A stretch of DNA of 64,000 bases from Bradyrhizobium sp. CCGE-LA001. GTDB lineage: Bacteria > Pseudomonadota > Alphaproteobacteria > Rhizobiales > Xanthobacteraceae. The notes below the pieces were generated by a model that saw only the letters and a list, made by a program, of their open reading frames with translations, ran no database searches and was not told the DNA's origin. This document shows, piece by piece, positions 53,841-61,694 of the stretch (its first letter is position 1; each line of letters starts with the position of its first letter). Both the position numbers and the translations under genes were made by a program. The DNA is taken from the NCBI RefSeq assembly GCF_000296215.2, contig NZ_CP013949.1, positions 930,001-994,000 of the forward strand. Direction: 5' to 3'.

Positions 53841-55745
53841 TCACGCGCTCTTTGCGGGCCACGGTATGACTTGGCCCGACATCACCAGCTGGTTTCGGCC
53901 GGCGTCCTTGGCGGCGTAGAGGGCGCGGTCGGCGGCGGCGACCAGCGTGCTGCAGTCCGCCATGGCTTGGGACGGAAGAGCCGCCGCGCCGCCGAGGCTC
54001 GCGGTGACCAGCCGGGTGGGCGGATTCTGCGCGTGTAGCATGGCAAGGTCTTGCAGCGCCTGGCGAATACCCTCGCCGACCTCGGCGCAGCCATCCGGGC
54101 CGGTGTTCGGCAGCAAGACGGCGAATTCCTCGCCGCCATAGCGCGCGGCGAGATCGGCCGGGCGCCTAGCCTGGGCGGACAGGATCCGGCCGAGCGCGCG
54201 CAGGCAGGCATCGCCTGCCAGATGTCCGTAATGGTCGTTGAACTTCTTGAAATGATCGACGTCGATCAGCAGCAGCGAGAGCTGCGTGCCGTCGCGCCGG
54301 GCACGCGCCCATTCGTCGGCGAGGCGCTCGTCGAAGGCGCGGCGGTTGGCAAGACCCGTTAGGCCGTCGGTCGTTGCCAGCGAGGCAAGCCTGTCCTGGA
54401 GATCTTTCTGCTCGGTCATGTCGCGCACGACCGCGACCACGCCGTCGATCGTGCCGCTGTCCGATGCCAGGGTCACGTGCAGCGCAGCCTCGGCCCAGAT
54501 CTCACCTTTGTCTCGATGGCGCTGACGATAGATGAACCGCGCCTCCTCGGCCTCGCCGTTCTTCAGGGCGGCGATGGCTTGCTCGACGCGTTCCATGTCG
54601 TCGGCATGAATGCCGGCCAGCGCCGAGGTGCCCAGCAGTTCCTCGGCCGACCAGCCGGTGATGCGTGCGCAGGAGGGCGAAACGTAGAGCAGCCGGTTAT
54701 CAAGACTGATGCGGGTCACCATGTCGCTGGATTGCTCGGCGAGCAGGCGGAAATTGGCCTCCGTGGTGACGAGAGCCTGCGCCGTGCGCTGCCGCTGCAC
54801 GAGCTGACGGACGAGATAGGAGCCGATCATTGCGATCAGCAGGACGAGCCCGACGACGAAAATCATGCGCGTGGTTGCCGCGCGCCACCAGGGCGCCAGT
54901 ACGTCGTCCTGCGACTTGCTCGCCAGCACCATCAAGGGATAGCGGCTGCTGCGCTGGTAGTAGCTCAGCCGCTGCACGCCATCGAGCGGCGACTTGAAAT
55001 AGTAGACCGCCGCGGCGGGGCGGCTATCCCAGCCCTTGAACAGGGGCGCGTTGGACAGGTCGCGTCCGACGAAGGCGCCGCTCTCGTCGCGGTTGCGCGC
55101 CAGCATGATGCCGTTAGTGTTGAGCAGCGATGTCGAGCCGTTCGCCCCGATGTCGAACCGCTCGTAGAACTTGACGAAATAGCTTACGTCGATCGTGAGC
55201 AGGGCAACGCCGGCGAAGCCGCCGTCGATATCGTTGATCCGGCGCGATGCGGTGATGATCCATTGGCCGCCGGAGCGGCTCTTGACCGGCGGTCCGATCA
55301 GCGTGCCTGAATCCGCCGAGTCGCGGTGGCGCCGGAAATAGTCGCGGTCGCTGTTGTTGAGCTTGGAGAAATCGATGCGCTCGGTCGTCGCAAGCCACCG
55401 GCCGGTCGCGTCATAGATGAAAATGCCGCGGATGCGCTCCGATGACTTCCGCGTCGGCAGATAGGCCTGGAGCCTCGCGATCGTGGCCGGCTCAGTTCCG
55501 TCGATCTCGAGCCGATGCACAAGCCCGATCAGAATCGTATCGGCGATCTCGAACGTGTCGTCGGCGTGTTGGATCAGGGAATGCGCGAGATTGGCGACAT
55601 CGATCTCGGCGTTCCGGAGGTCGGCCTTGCGCGCTTCCCATTCGCGCCAGGCGCTCAAGCCGAGGATTGTAACGCAAATAAGCGCGACGAAGCCCGCCGC
55701 CCAGAGCGGAAGGCGCGTCTTGCCAAGTTCGCGGCTCGTCACCAT
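53841..55745 (-). CDS. Membrane diguanylate cyclase (sensor-PAS-GGDEF)
   Basis: 634 residues from the ATG at 55745, chosen because GGAG lies nine bases before it. A membrane helix (PLWAAGFVALICVTILGLSA) is followed by a periplasmic sensor of dCACHE type (~65-300), a second helix, and a PAS domain with its C-terminal RYQxH-like part (RFIYRQRHRDKGEIWAEAAL). The GGDEF domain has ARYGGEEFAVLLPNT: a GGEEF active site, so c-di-GMP synthesis is expected. A palindrome covers its ribosome binding site (55751). There is no EAL domain. Confidence 0.88.
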   Translation of the reverse strand: MVTSRELGKTRLPLWAAGFVALICVTILGLSAWREWEARKADLRNAEIDVANLAHSLIQHADDTFEIADTILIGLVHRLEIDGTEPATIARLQAYLPTRKSSERIRGIFIYDATGRWLATTERIDFSKLNNSDRDYFRRHRDSADSGTLIGPPVKSRSGGQWIITASRRINDIDGGFAGVALLTIDVSYFVKFYERFDIGANGSTSLLNTNGIMLARNRDESGAFVGRDLSNAPLFKGWDSRPAAAVYYFKSPLDGVQRLSYYQRSSRYPLMVLASKSQDDVLAPWWRAATTRMIFVVGLVLLIAMIGSYLVRQLVQRQRTAQALVTTEANFRLLAEQSSDMVTRISLDNRLLYVSPSCARITGWSAEELLGTSALAGIHADDMERVEQAIAALKNGEAEEARFIYRQRHRDKGEIWAEAALHVTLASDSGTIDGVVAVVRDMTEQKDLQDRLASLATTDGLTGLANRRAFDERLADEWARARRDGTQLSLLLIDVDHFKKFNDHYGHLAGDACLRALGRILSAQARRPADLAARYGGEEFAVLLPNTGPDGCAEVGEGIRQALQDLAMLHAQNPPTRLVTASLGGAAALPSQAMADCSTLVAAADRALYAAKDAGRNQLVMSGQVIPWPAKSA

Positions 55746-55750
55746 CAGGC

Positions 55751-55769
55751 TTGCTCCAAATTGGAGCAA
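55751..55769. promoter_or_regulatory. Palindrome over the GGDEF ribosome binding site
   Basis: TTGCTCCAA and TTGGAGCAA are perfect arms around one A. On the minus strand the GGAG ribosome binding site lies inside the right arm, six bases before the ATG. It could be an operator or an RNA hairpin hiding the site. Confidence 0.5.
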
Positions 55770-55914
55770 ACCTCTCATTTTGGCCTTAACGGCCTGTTGC
55801 AATATTTGTGATGATTGCGCGGGCCCGTACTCGACCGGAGAGAAGTGTGGATGTCTTGACCGACACTCGTCGTGTTCCCCTCGGGAAGGGCGGTTCCACG
55901 GCGCAGCCGCCGCC

Positions 55915-56136
55915 TCATTCTTCCAAAGTGAAGCCGACGCGCAACGTCACCTGATAGTGGCGAACCGCGCCGTTCTCGATGTGGCCGCGCGTCTGAACCA
56001 CCTCGAACCACTTCATCTCGCGAATGGTCTTGGCGGCGCGATCGATCGCGTTCTTGATCGCATCCTCGATCGACGTCTCAGACGATCCGACCAGGTCCAG
56101 GATCTTGTAGACGTGATCGTGTTCGGCTGTGGGCAT
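55915..56136 (-). CDS. Dodecin family flavin-binding protein
   Basis: 73 residues from the ATG at 56136. HVYKILDLVGSSETSIEDAI, REMKWFEVVQTRGHIENGAV and HYQVTLRVGFTLEE match dodecin over its whole length, with Trp43 for flavin stacking. Dodecins form 12-subunit shells that store riboflavin or FMN/FAD. It sits 111 bases upstream of the palindrome, on the same strand as the GGDEF gene. The frame starts earlier, but that part is not dodecin-like. Confidence 0.9.
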   Translation of the reverse strand: MPTAEHDHVYKILDLVGSSETSIEDAIKNAIDRAAKTIREMKWFEVVQTRGHIENGAVRHYQVTLRVGFTLEE

Positions 56137-56283
56137 GGTGGGCCTCCCTCGTTGCGCCGCGGTACGCGTCGCCATTGCGGTCCCAACTGAACGAGCGCCA
56201 GGCGCTCAGGTTCCGTTCTGGGCGATGGGGCGCATGCGCCAGGAGAGGTGGAGCGGACAGCGTCCGCCTGCTAAGCGCAACTC

Positions 56284-57165
56284 ATGGATTTGGCGCAGCG
56301 CGACAGGACGATCGGCTCCCTCTGCCTCTGCGTGACGGCGTTCGGCTGGGCGTTGAACTGGCCGCTGATGAAGCTTTTGCTGCAGCAATGGCCGCCTCTG
56401 TTCGCGCGTGGACTTGCCGGCGTCTGCGCCTCGCTCATTCTCGGCACGCTGGCGCTCAGCCGGAGAGAATCGTTCGCCGTTCCGCGCGAGGCGATCCCGC
56501 GGCTACTGTGTGCGACACTCACCAACGTCTTGGCCTGGATGGGCCTCGGCACGGTCGCGATGAAATACGTGACCGTGAGCGAAGGAGCCCTGCTTGCTTA
56601 CACCATGCCAATCTGGGCCATGTTGTTTGCCTGGCCTGTTCTGAACACCCGGCCGACCCTGCGGGATGTCCTCGGGCTCGTTCTCGGCATTGCCGGCGTC
56701 GCGCTGCTTTTGAGCGGAAACGGCTTCGCGTTCGGCGCTGACAAGCTTCTCGGCATTGCGCTGGCGCTGCTCTGTGCGATCCTGTTCGCGCTGGGCAACG
56801 TGCACAACCGCAAGCCGCTGCCGATGCCGCCCCTGGTCGTCGTGGCCTGGCAGGTCGGGCTCGGCTGCGCCACGATGCTGATCCTGGGCGTGCTGTTCGA
56901 GCAGCCGAACTACACCGCGATCACGCCGCTGGGGTTCGGCTGCTTCGTCTACATGACGCTGGTGCCGATGGGCCTTTGCTACGTCACCTGGTTCGAGACG
57001 CTGCGCCGCCTGCCGCCGACCTCGGCTTCGACCGGCATGTTGATCGTTCCCGTGATCGGCGTGGTCTCCGCCGCGGTCATCCTTGGTGAGCCGCTGGGCT
57101 ATCGCGAATGGGCGGCGATGGCGCTGACGCTCGGCGGCGTCACGCTAGCATTGCAACGGGCCTAG
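56284..57165 (+). CDS. DMT-superfamily (EamA) transporter
   Basis: 293 residues, ten membrane helices in two EamA repeats. WALNWPLMKLLLQQWPPLFA and GTVAMKYVTVSEGALLAYTM are in the first half; AILFALGNVHNRKPLP and IPVIGVVSAAVILGEPLGYR-like sequence (PVIGVVSAAVILGEPLG) in the second. Such proteins export metabolites such as amino acids. The substrate is not known. It is divergent from dodecin, and its stop is 16 bases before the end of the converging GT87 gene. Confidence 0.88.
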   Translation: MDLAQRDRTIGSLCLCVTAFGWALNWPLMKLLLQQWPPLFARGLAGVCASLILGTLALSRRESFAVPREAIPRLLCATLTNVLAWMGLGTVAMKYVTVSEGALLAYTMPIWAMLFAWPVLNTRPTLRDVLGLVLGIAGVALLLSGNGFAFGADKLLGIALALLCAILFALGNVHNRKPLPMPPLVVVAWQVGLGCATMLILGVLFEQPNYTAITPLGFGCFVYMTLVPMGLCYVTWFETLRRLPPTSASTGMLIVPVIGVVSAAVILGEPLGYREWAAMALTLGGVTLALQRA

Positions 57166-57181
57166 AGCAGACAGTGAGTTA

Positions 57182-58444
57182 TTACGTGGCCTGCGCCAGG
57201 GCCGGCGCAGGCCTGGTTGCGCGCCACAGCAGCTTCAGCAGCAAGGCCAGCATCGCCATCATGGCGAAGCCACCGATCGAAGGCGCGAACTTGTCGTCCA
57301 TTCCTGTAAGGTCGACTTCATTACCGAACTGCGCCGCGAGCCGCGCCGATTGCAGCATGCCGTAGGCTCCGGCAAGCAAGATCAGTCCGTAGATGGCACT
57401 GCGTTCGCGCGCATTCGACACTTGTGCGAGGCCGGGGAGCATCAACGCCAGGCCGATCCCGACGATCGGGAGGTCATAATCATAAGCGTACGGGCTGATC
57501 ATCACCGAGACCATGGCGACGACGCCGAGCGCGAAGGCGGGCGAGGTCTTGCTCGCCGCTCCAAGCCGAAGGGCAAGCCCGATCGCGGACAAAGCGAGGC
57601 ACGCCGCAGCCGCCTGCGCCCAGAAAGCGATGCTCGGCGGCACGCCGGCTCGACCGAGCGCGGCATAGGTCGAGATCATGCGGAACAATGGATAGAAGCC
57701 GCGCTCCAGGAAGATCGCCGATTCCCTGATGGCACCAAGCCACGCGGCCCAAATCTGCCATCCGAACACCAGCGTACAGAGGAACGAACTCGCGAGCACG
57801 ACGGCCCCGGCGGTCGCGAGTGCCGCCCAGCGGCGGGTCGCAAGCATGTAGACGCCCGCGGCGATGGCCAGATGCGGCTTGATCACCATTGCACCCAGCG
57901 CAAGTCCGGCGACGATCTGGCGCCGCTCTACGTTGAGGCAAATGATGCCGATCAGCACGCCGGTGAGAAAGCCATTCTGCCCACAGCCGACCGTGATCGC
58001 CAGCGTAGGAAACAGCACGACGAGGACGAGTGCGAAATTGTTGCCGGCAATGGCTCGAAGCGTCAGGAGGTAGGCAGTAAGCGTTGCGGTGATGAACAGC
58101 AGATAAGCGATGCCGGCCGGCAGCAGCGCGAAGGGGGCCACCAGCAGGTCGAATTGGGGAGGATAGGTCCAAGGCATGAAGCTCATTGAACCGGTGAATG
58201 CCTGCTGAAGCTTGGCCAGCGTCTCGAACCGGTAGACGAGATCGAGCTGACCGCGCCAGATCTGCTGCGCGACGATGTAGAAGGCATCGAAATCCGAGAG
58301 TTCGCGAACTTGCCAGGCGCTCCAGCGGCCGAACCTGTAAGTCTTGAACAGCACCATCACCGCGAGCGTCGCGAGCACGAAGCGGACATAGATCGTCCGC
58401 TTCGACGGTGAGGCTTGAACCGCTTCCAGCGACTCCGCAAACAT
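57182..58444 (-). CDS. GT87 (DUF2029) membrane glycosyltransferase
   Basis: 420 residues from the ATG at 58444; the upstream part of the frame is not family-like. About ten to eleven membrane helices. The luminal/periplasmic loop SDFDAFYIVAQQIWRGQLDL has the GT87/GT-C type acidic residues, followed by SMSFMPWTYPPQFDLLVAPF. These enzymes transfer sugars (often mannose) from polyprenyl carriers. The gene is divergent from a GH16 glucanase-like gene, which suggests a role in surface glycan, not proven. Confidence 0.82.
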   Translation of the reverse strand: MFAESLEAVQASPSKRTIYVRFVLATLAVMVLFKTYRFGRWSAWQVRELSDFDAFYIVAQQIWRGQLDLVYRFETLAKLQQAFTGSMSFMPWTYPPQFDLLVAPFALLPAGIAYLLFITATLTAYLLTLRAIAGNNFALVLVVLFPTLAITVGCGQNGFLTGVLIGIICLNVERRQIVAGLALGAMVIKPHLAIAAGVYMLATRRWAALATAGAVVLASSFLCTLVFGWQIWAAWLGAIRESAIFLERGFYPLFRMISTYAALGRAGVPPSIAFWAQAAAACLALSAIGLALRLGAASKTSPAFALGVVAMVSVMISPYAYDYDLPIVGIGLALMLPGLAQVSNARERSAIYGLILLAGAYGMLQSARLAAQFGNEVDLTGMDDKFAPSIGGFAMMAMLALLLKLLWRATRPAPALAQAT

Positions 58445-58743
58445 CGGCGAGGACCTCGAACCCTGAAAGATCGCGGCTTGGCACGCGGTTCCGCCGATCC
58501 CGGCCAAACTGCCACCAGAGGTTTAAGGGACGGTAACGACTGCCGCAGAATTCAGGCCAAGAGGCCTCAGAAGGAGGGCCAAAGCCCTTGCCGGCGGTCT
58601 TGACGACCACGATCTTGGACGGTTCCGGCACGCGCCCCGCAGGCGCTTTCAAAATCGCCCGGCCGCGTCAAGCAACTCGGCTTGCCCGCCAGCGTGCGGG
58701 GACGTTAACCTCGGCGCATTCCTGGAATCTTCGATGTGCGGTG

Positions 58744-59745
58744 ATGATCGGCCGTTGGACGAAGGGCGCTCTGATTGCGATTGGTCTCTGCGCCGGGCGA
58801 GCGCCGGCTATCGCCCAGGACGATCTCGATGCTGCGCCCGGCACGATGTCGCTGCAGGTGACGACCGATCCTGCTTCGATTGCCTGCCGCAAGCTGGAGA
58901 CGGTCGGGCCGACCTCGCTCTCGTTCCGGTCTTTGCGCCTGACCTTCAACGACGACTTCGACGAGCATCCGCTCGCGACCGGACGCTGGGTGCCGCACTA
59001 TGCCGGTGGTGCAGCGTGGCCCGAAGCGCGCTATTGGGGCGGCGACGGCTCCGACTCAAAGCGCAAGACCAGCGCCAATGGCGAGCAGCAGATCTATGTC
59101 GATCCGCGCTACGCGGGCCGCGCCACAACACCGCTCGGCCTCGACCCATTCAAGATCAGGGATGGCGTGCTCTCGATCGTCGCCAGCCGCACGCCGCTGG
59201 AATTAAAGCCGGTGCTGTTCAACAATGAGTACATCTCCGGAATTCTGACGACGCAGGGCACGTTCGCGCAGAAGCACGGCTATTTCGAGATCCGCGCCAA
59301 GGTCCCGGTCGGCCATGCGGTGTGGCCGGCATTCTGGATGCTCGCGGATGACGGGGGCTGGCCGCCGGAGGTCGACGTGCTGGAAGGCCGCGGCGAGCGG
59401 CCGGGCGATGTCGTGATGACGACGCATTGGCGGATTCCCTCAACCCAGAAGATCCAGTCCTGCGGCTTCGATTTCACCGTCGGTGACGCCTCGCATGCAT
59501 TCCACAATTACGGTGTGTTGTGGGATGAGGATCGCCTGGTCTATTTCATCGACCGCAGGCCGGTCTCCGACATCAAGGTGCCGATCGGCCTCGACGATCC
59601 CATGTACGTGATCGTCAACCTCGCGATCGGATCGAAATTCTTTCCCGGCGTCAGTCAGGTCGATGCGGAAACGCCGTCGAGCGTGGCGTTCGAGATCGAC
59701 CGGATTTCCGTTTATCAGATCGATATGGCGCAGGCGCAGAGATAG
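58744..59745 (+). CDS. Secreted GH16 family beta-glycanase
   Basis: 333 residues from the ATG at 58744 (GTG at 58741 also possible). The signal peptide ends RAPAIAQ. The GH16 jelly roll has the catalytic motif EVDVLE (Glu209, Asp211, Glu214) in WPPEVDVLEGRGE. The substrate-cleft residues include WPAFWMLADDGGWP and HNYGVLWDEDRLVYFIDRRP. It cuts or remodels beta-1,3/1,4-linked glucan or succinoglycan-like polymers outside the cell. The upstream 299 bases (58445-58743) hold no other gene. Confidence 0.88.
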   Translation: MIGRWTKGALIAIGLCAGRAPAIAQDDLDAAPGTMSLQVTTDPASIACRKLETVGPTSLSFRSLRLTFNDDFDEHPLATGRWVPHYAGGAAWPEARYWGGDGSDSKRKTSANGEQQIYVDPRYAGRATTPLGLDPFKIRDGVLSIVASRTPLELKPVLFNNEYISGILTTQGTFAQKHGYFEIRAKVPVGHAVWPAFWMLADDGGWPPEVDVLEGRGERPGDVVMTTHWRIPSTQKIQSCGFDFTVGDASHAFHNYGVLWDEDRLVYFIDRRPVSDIKVPIGLDDPMYVIVNLAIGSKFFPGVSQVDAETPSSVAFEIDRISVYQIDMAQAQR

Positions 59746-59825
59746 CGATCGGCTGTGTTTCGCTGCGCGAAAGGTCGTTGGTCTAACGTCGCGGAGAGGC
59801 CCGACGCTTGTCGGCATGCCGAAGT

Positions 59826-60383
59826 TTACGGATCCAGCTCCGTATCCCAGTACAGATAGTCCAGCCAGCTGTCGTGCAGATAGTTTGGCGGAAACAGGCG
59901 GCCGTTGCGATGGAGCTGGTGCACGGTCGGCGCGAAGGCGCTCTGGCGCGGAAACATCTTTGCTTGCGCAGGCGTGAGATTCCCCTTGCGCAAGTTACAG
60001 GGCGAGCACGCCGCGACCACGTTCTCCCAGGTGGTCTGGCCGCCTTTGCTGCGCGGGATGATGTGATCGAAAGTGAGGTCTTCAGGCGAGCCGCAATATT
60101 GGCAGGCGAAACGATCGCGCAGGAAGACGTTGAAACGAGTGAAGGCGGGATGGGTGGTGGGCTTGACGAAGGATTTGAGCGACACGACGCTCGGTAACTG
60201 CATCTCCAAGGTCGGACTTCGAACCGCCTGGTCGTAATGCGCGACGATATTGACGCGGTCGAGGAACACCGCCTTGATCGCGTCTTGCCACGACCACAAC
60301 GACAGTGGGTAGTAACTCAGCGGCCGGAAGTCCGCATTCAGCACCAACACCGGCCAACTGCCTTGCGAGACATGTGCGTTCAA
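59826..60383 (-). CDS. HNH endonuclease
   Basis: 185 residues. HNH core: zinc Cys94 and Cys97 (FACQYCGSPE), catalytic Asp106-His107 (LTFDHIIPRSKGG), Asn121 (ENVVAACSP), then Cys126 and Cys129 (SPCNLRKGN). The N-terminus (VLVLNADFRPLSYYPLSLWS) and C-terminal MFPRQSA are typical of a stand-alone bacterial HNH family unrelated to a restriction enzyme. No methylase is nearby. An inverted repeat (60417) is in its upstream region. Confidence 0.88.
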   Translation of the reverse strand: MNAHVSQGSWPVLVLNADFRPLSYYPLSLWSWQDAIKAVFLDRVNIVAHYDQAVRSPTLEMQLPSVVSLKSFVKPTTHPAFTRFNVFLRDRFACQYCGSPEDLTFDHIIPRSKGGQTTWENVVAACSPCNLRKGNLTPAQAKMFPRQSAFAPTVHQLHRNGRLFPPNYLHDSWLDYLYWDTELDP

Positions 60384-60416
60384 GTAACGCTCCCGGCCTC
60401 CAATATACGCTGCGAA

Positions 60417-60445
60417 GCAGCATGTACTGACATACTACATGCAGC
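60417..60445. promoter_or_regulatory. Inverted repeat upstream of the HNH gene
   Basis: GCAGCATGTA and TACATGCAGC pair with one mismatch around a nine-base centre, 34 to 62 bases before the HNH start. It could be an operator. The surroundings are more AT-rich than average. No -10/-35 could be fixed. Confidence 0.4.
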
Positions 60446-60585
60446 GTGACGGGATTGTGAAGCCCGTTGAGCGACTTATTCAGGCTCGCGCAATGCGGCG
60501 GCGGGGTGGCAAAACGCTCAAAAAGCCGCGATCCCGGGAGGGTTCCTCCGCCGTCGTCGGGGAGAATCCCAGGACGTGCCGCGAC

Positions 60586-61563
60586 CTACTCCCGCACCCG
60601 CTCCAGCTTCTGCAAGCATCGCGTCGCGCGCACGGCTGCAGGCATTTCCTCGTCCGGAAAGCTCGTCTTCCAGTCGGTGACGCCGACCTCGCCGACATAG
60701 ATGTCGCCCTTCGAATCCAGGGCGATGCCGTGCGGCGCCAGGAACTTACCGCTGGCAATGCCGGGCCCGTCCTCGCCGCCGAGCCGCGCGATGCGCTTGC
60801 CTTGCGCGTCCACGATGGACAGCCGCGGCCCGAGATTGGGCACCTTGCGGTTGACGGCCAAGCCGGGCCCGAGCTCGCCGATCACGAAGGTCGGGCTCTT
60901 GGCCCCACCGCAGCAGCACAGCGCGCAGGGGCGATGAAGGTTGTTCCACTGCGTCTCGTATTTGCCCTCGCCATTGAACACCTGCACGCGGTGGTTCTCG
61001 CGATCGGCGACATAGACCCAGCCGTCGGCATCGGCGGCAATATTGTGCACGATGTTGAACTGTCCTGGATCGGTGCCGGGCTCGCCCCAGCTCTTGAGCA
61101 GCTTGCCGTCGGGCGTGAACTTGTGCACGCGCGCATTGCCATAGCCGTCGGAGACGTAGATCTCACCCTTCGGCGAGAGCGCGGTGTGGGTGCAGCGGTG
61201 GAAGGGATCGCCGCTCATGAACGGCGTCGGCTTCTCGGGGATGCCGATGGTCAGCAGCACCTTGCCGTCGGCGGTGCATTTGCGCACGGTGTGGTCGCCG
61301 TCATCGGTGCAATAGAGATTGTCGTCCGCGTCGATATGCAGACCATGCGCACGCGAGAACAGGCCTTCGCCCCAGCTGCGCAGGAAATTGCCGTCGCGGT
61401 CGAGCACCACCATCGGATGGGCGCCGCGGTTGAAGACGTAGATCCGGTCCTTGCTGTCGACCGCAACCGAGGCGACGTCGGTGAGCTGCCAGCCGTCCGG
61501 CAGCTTGGCGAAGTTTTCGACGACGCGGTAGCGGTGCTCGCCGGTGCCGAGAATGGCTGGCAT
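60586..61563 (-). CDS. NHL-repeat beta-propeller protein with Cys cluster
   Basis: 325 residues. About five to six NHL repeats with pattern SVAVDSKDRIYVFNRGAHPM, GLHIDADDNLYCTDDGDHTV, and NIAADADGWVYVADRENHRV. They match the peptidyl-alpha-hydroxyglycine amidating-lyase-like branch. A loop holds RPCALCCCGGAK (Cys213, Cys216-218), an unusual cluster. No signal peptide, so it is cytoplasmic unless exported another way. Catalytic activity cannot be shown. A palindrome separates it from the monooxygenase gene upstream, on the same strand. Confidence 0.78.
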   Translation of the reverse strand: MPAILGTGEHRYRVVENFAKLPDGWQLTDVASVAVDSKDRIYVFNRGAHPMVVLDRDGNFLRSWGEGLFSRAHGLHIDADDNLYCTDDGDHTVRKCTADGKVLLTIGIPEKPTPFMSGDPFHRCTHTALSPKGEIYVSDGYGNARVHKFTPDGKLLKSWGEPGTDPGQFNIVHNIAADADGWVYVADRENHRVQVFNGEGKYETQWNNLHRPCALCCCGGAKSPTFVIGELGPGLAVNRKVPNLGPRLSIVDAQGKRIARLGGEDGPGIASGKFLAPHGIALDSKGDIYVGEVGVTDWKTSFPDEEMPAAVRATRCLQKLERVRE

Positions 61564-61585
61564 GGGTGGTCTCCTCCCTGTAGCT

Positions 61586-61686
61586 CGTCATTCCGGGGCG
61601 ACGCGCAAGCGTCGAGCCCGGAATCCATAACCGCGATCGGGAGTATGGATTCCGGGCTCGCGACTTCGTCGCGCCCCGGAACGACG
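61586..61686. repeat. Long palindrome between NHL and monooxygenase genes
   Basis: CGTCATTCCGGGGCGACGCG at the left pairs with CGTCGCGCCCCGGAACGACG at the right. An inner CCCGGAATCCATA/TATGGATTCCGGG pair follows. It is the clearest of the large palindromes in the window and sits just after the monooxygenase stop. Confidence 0.7.
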
Positions 61687-61694
61687 ACTGTGCT

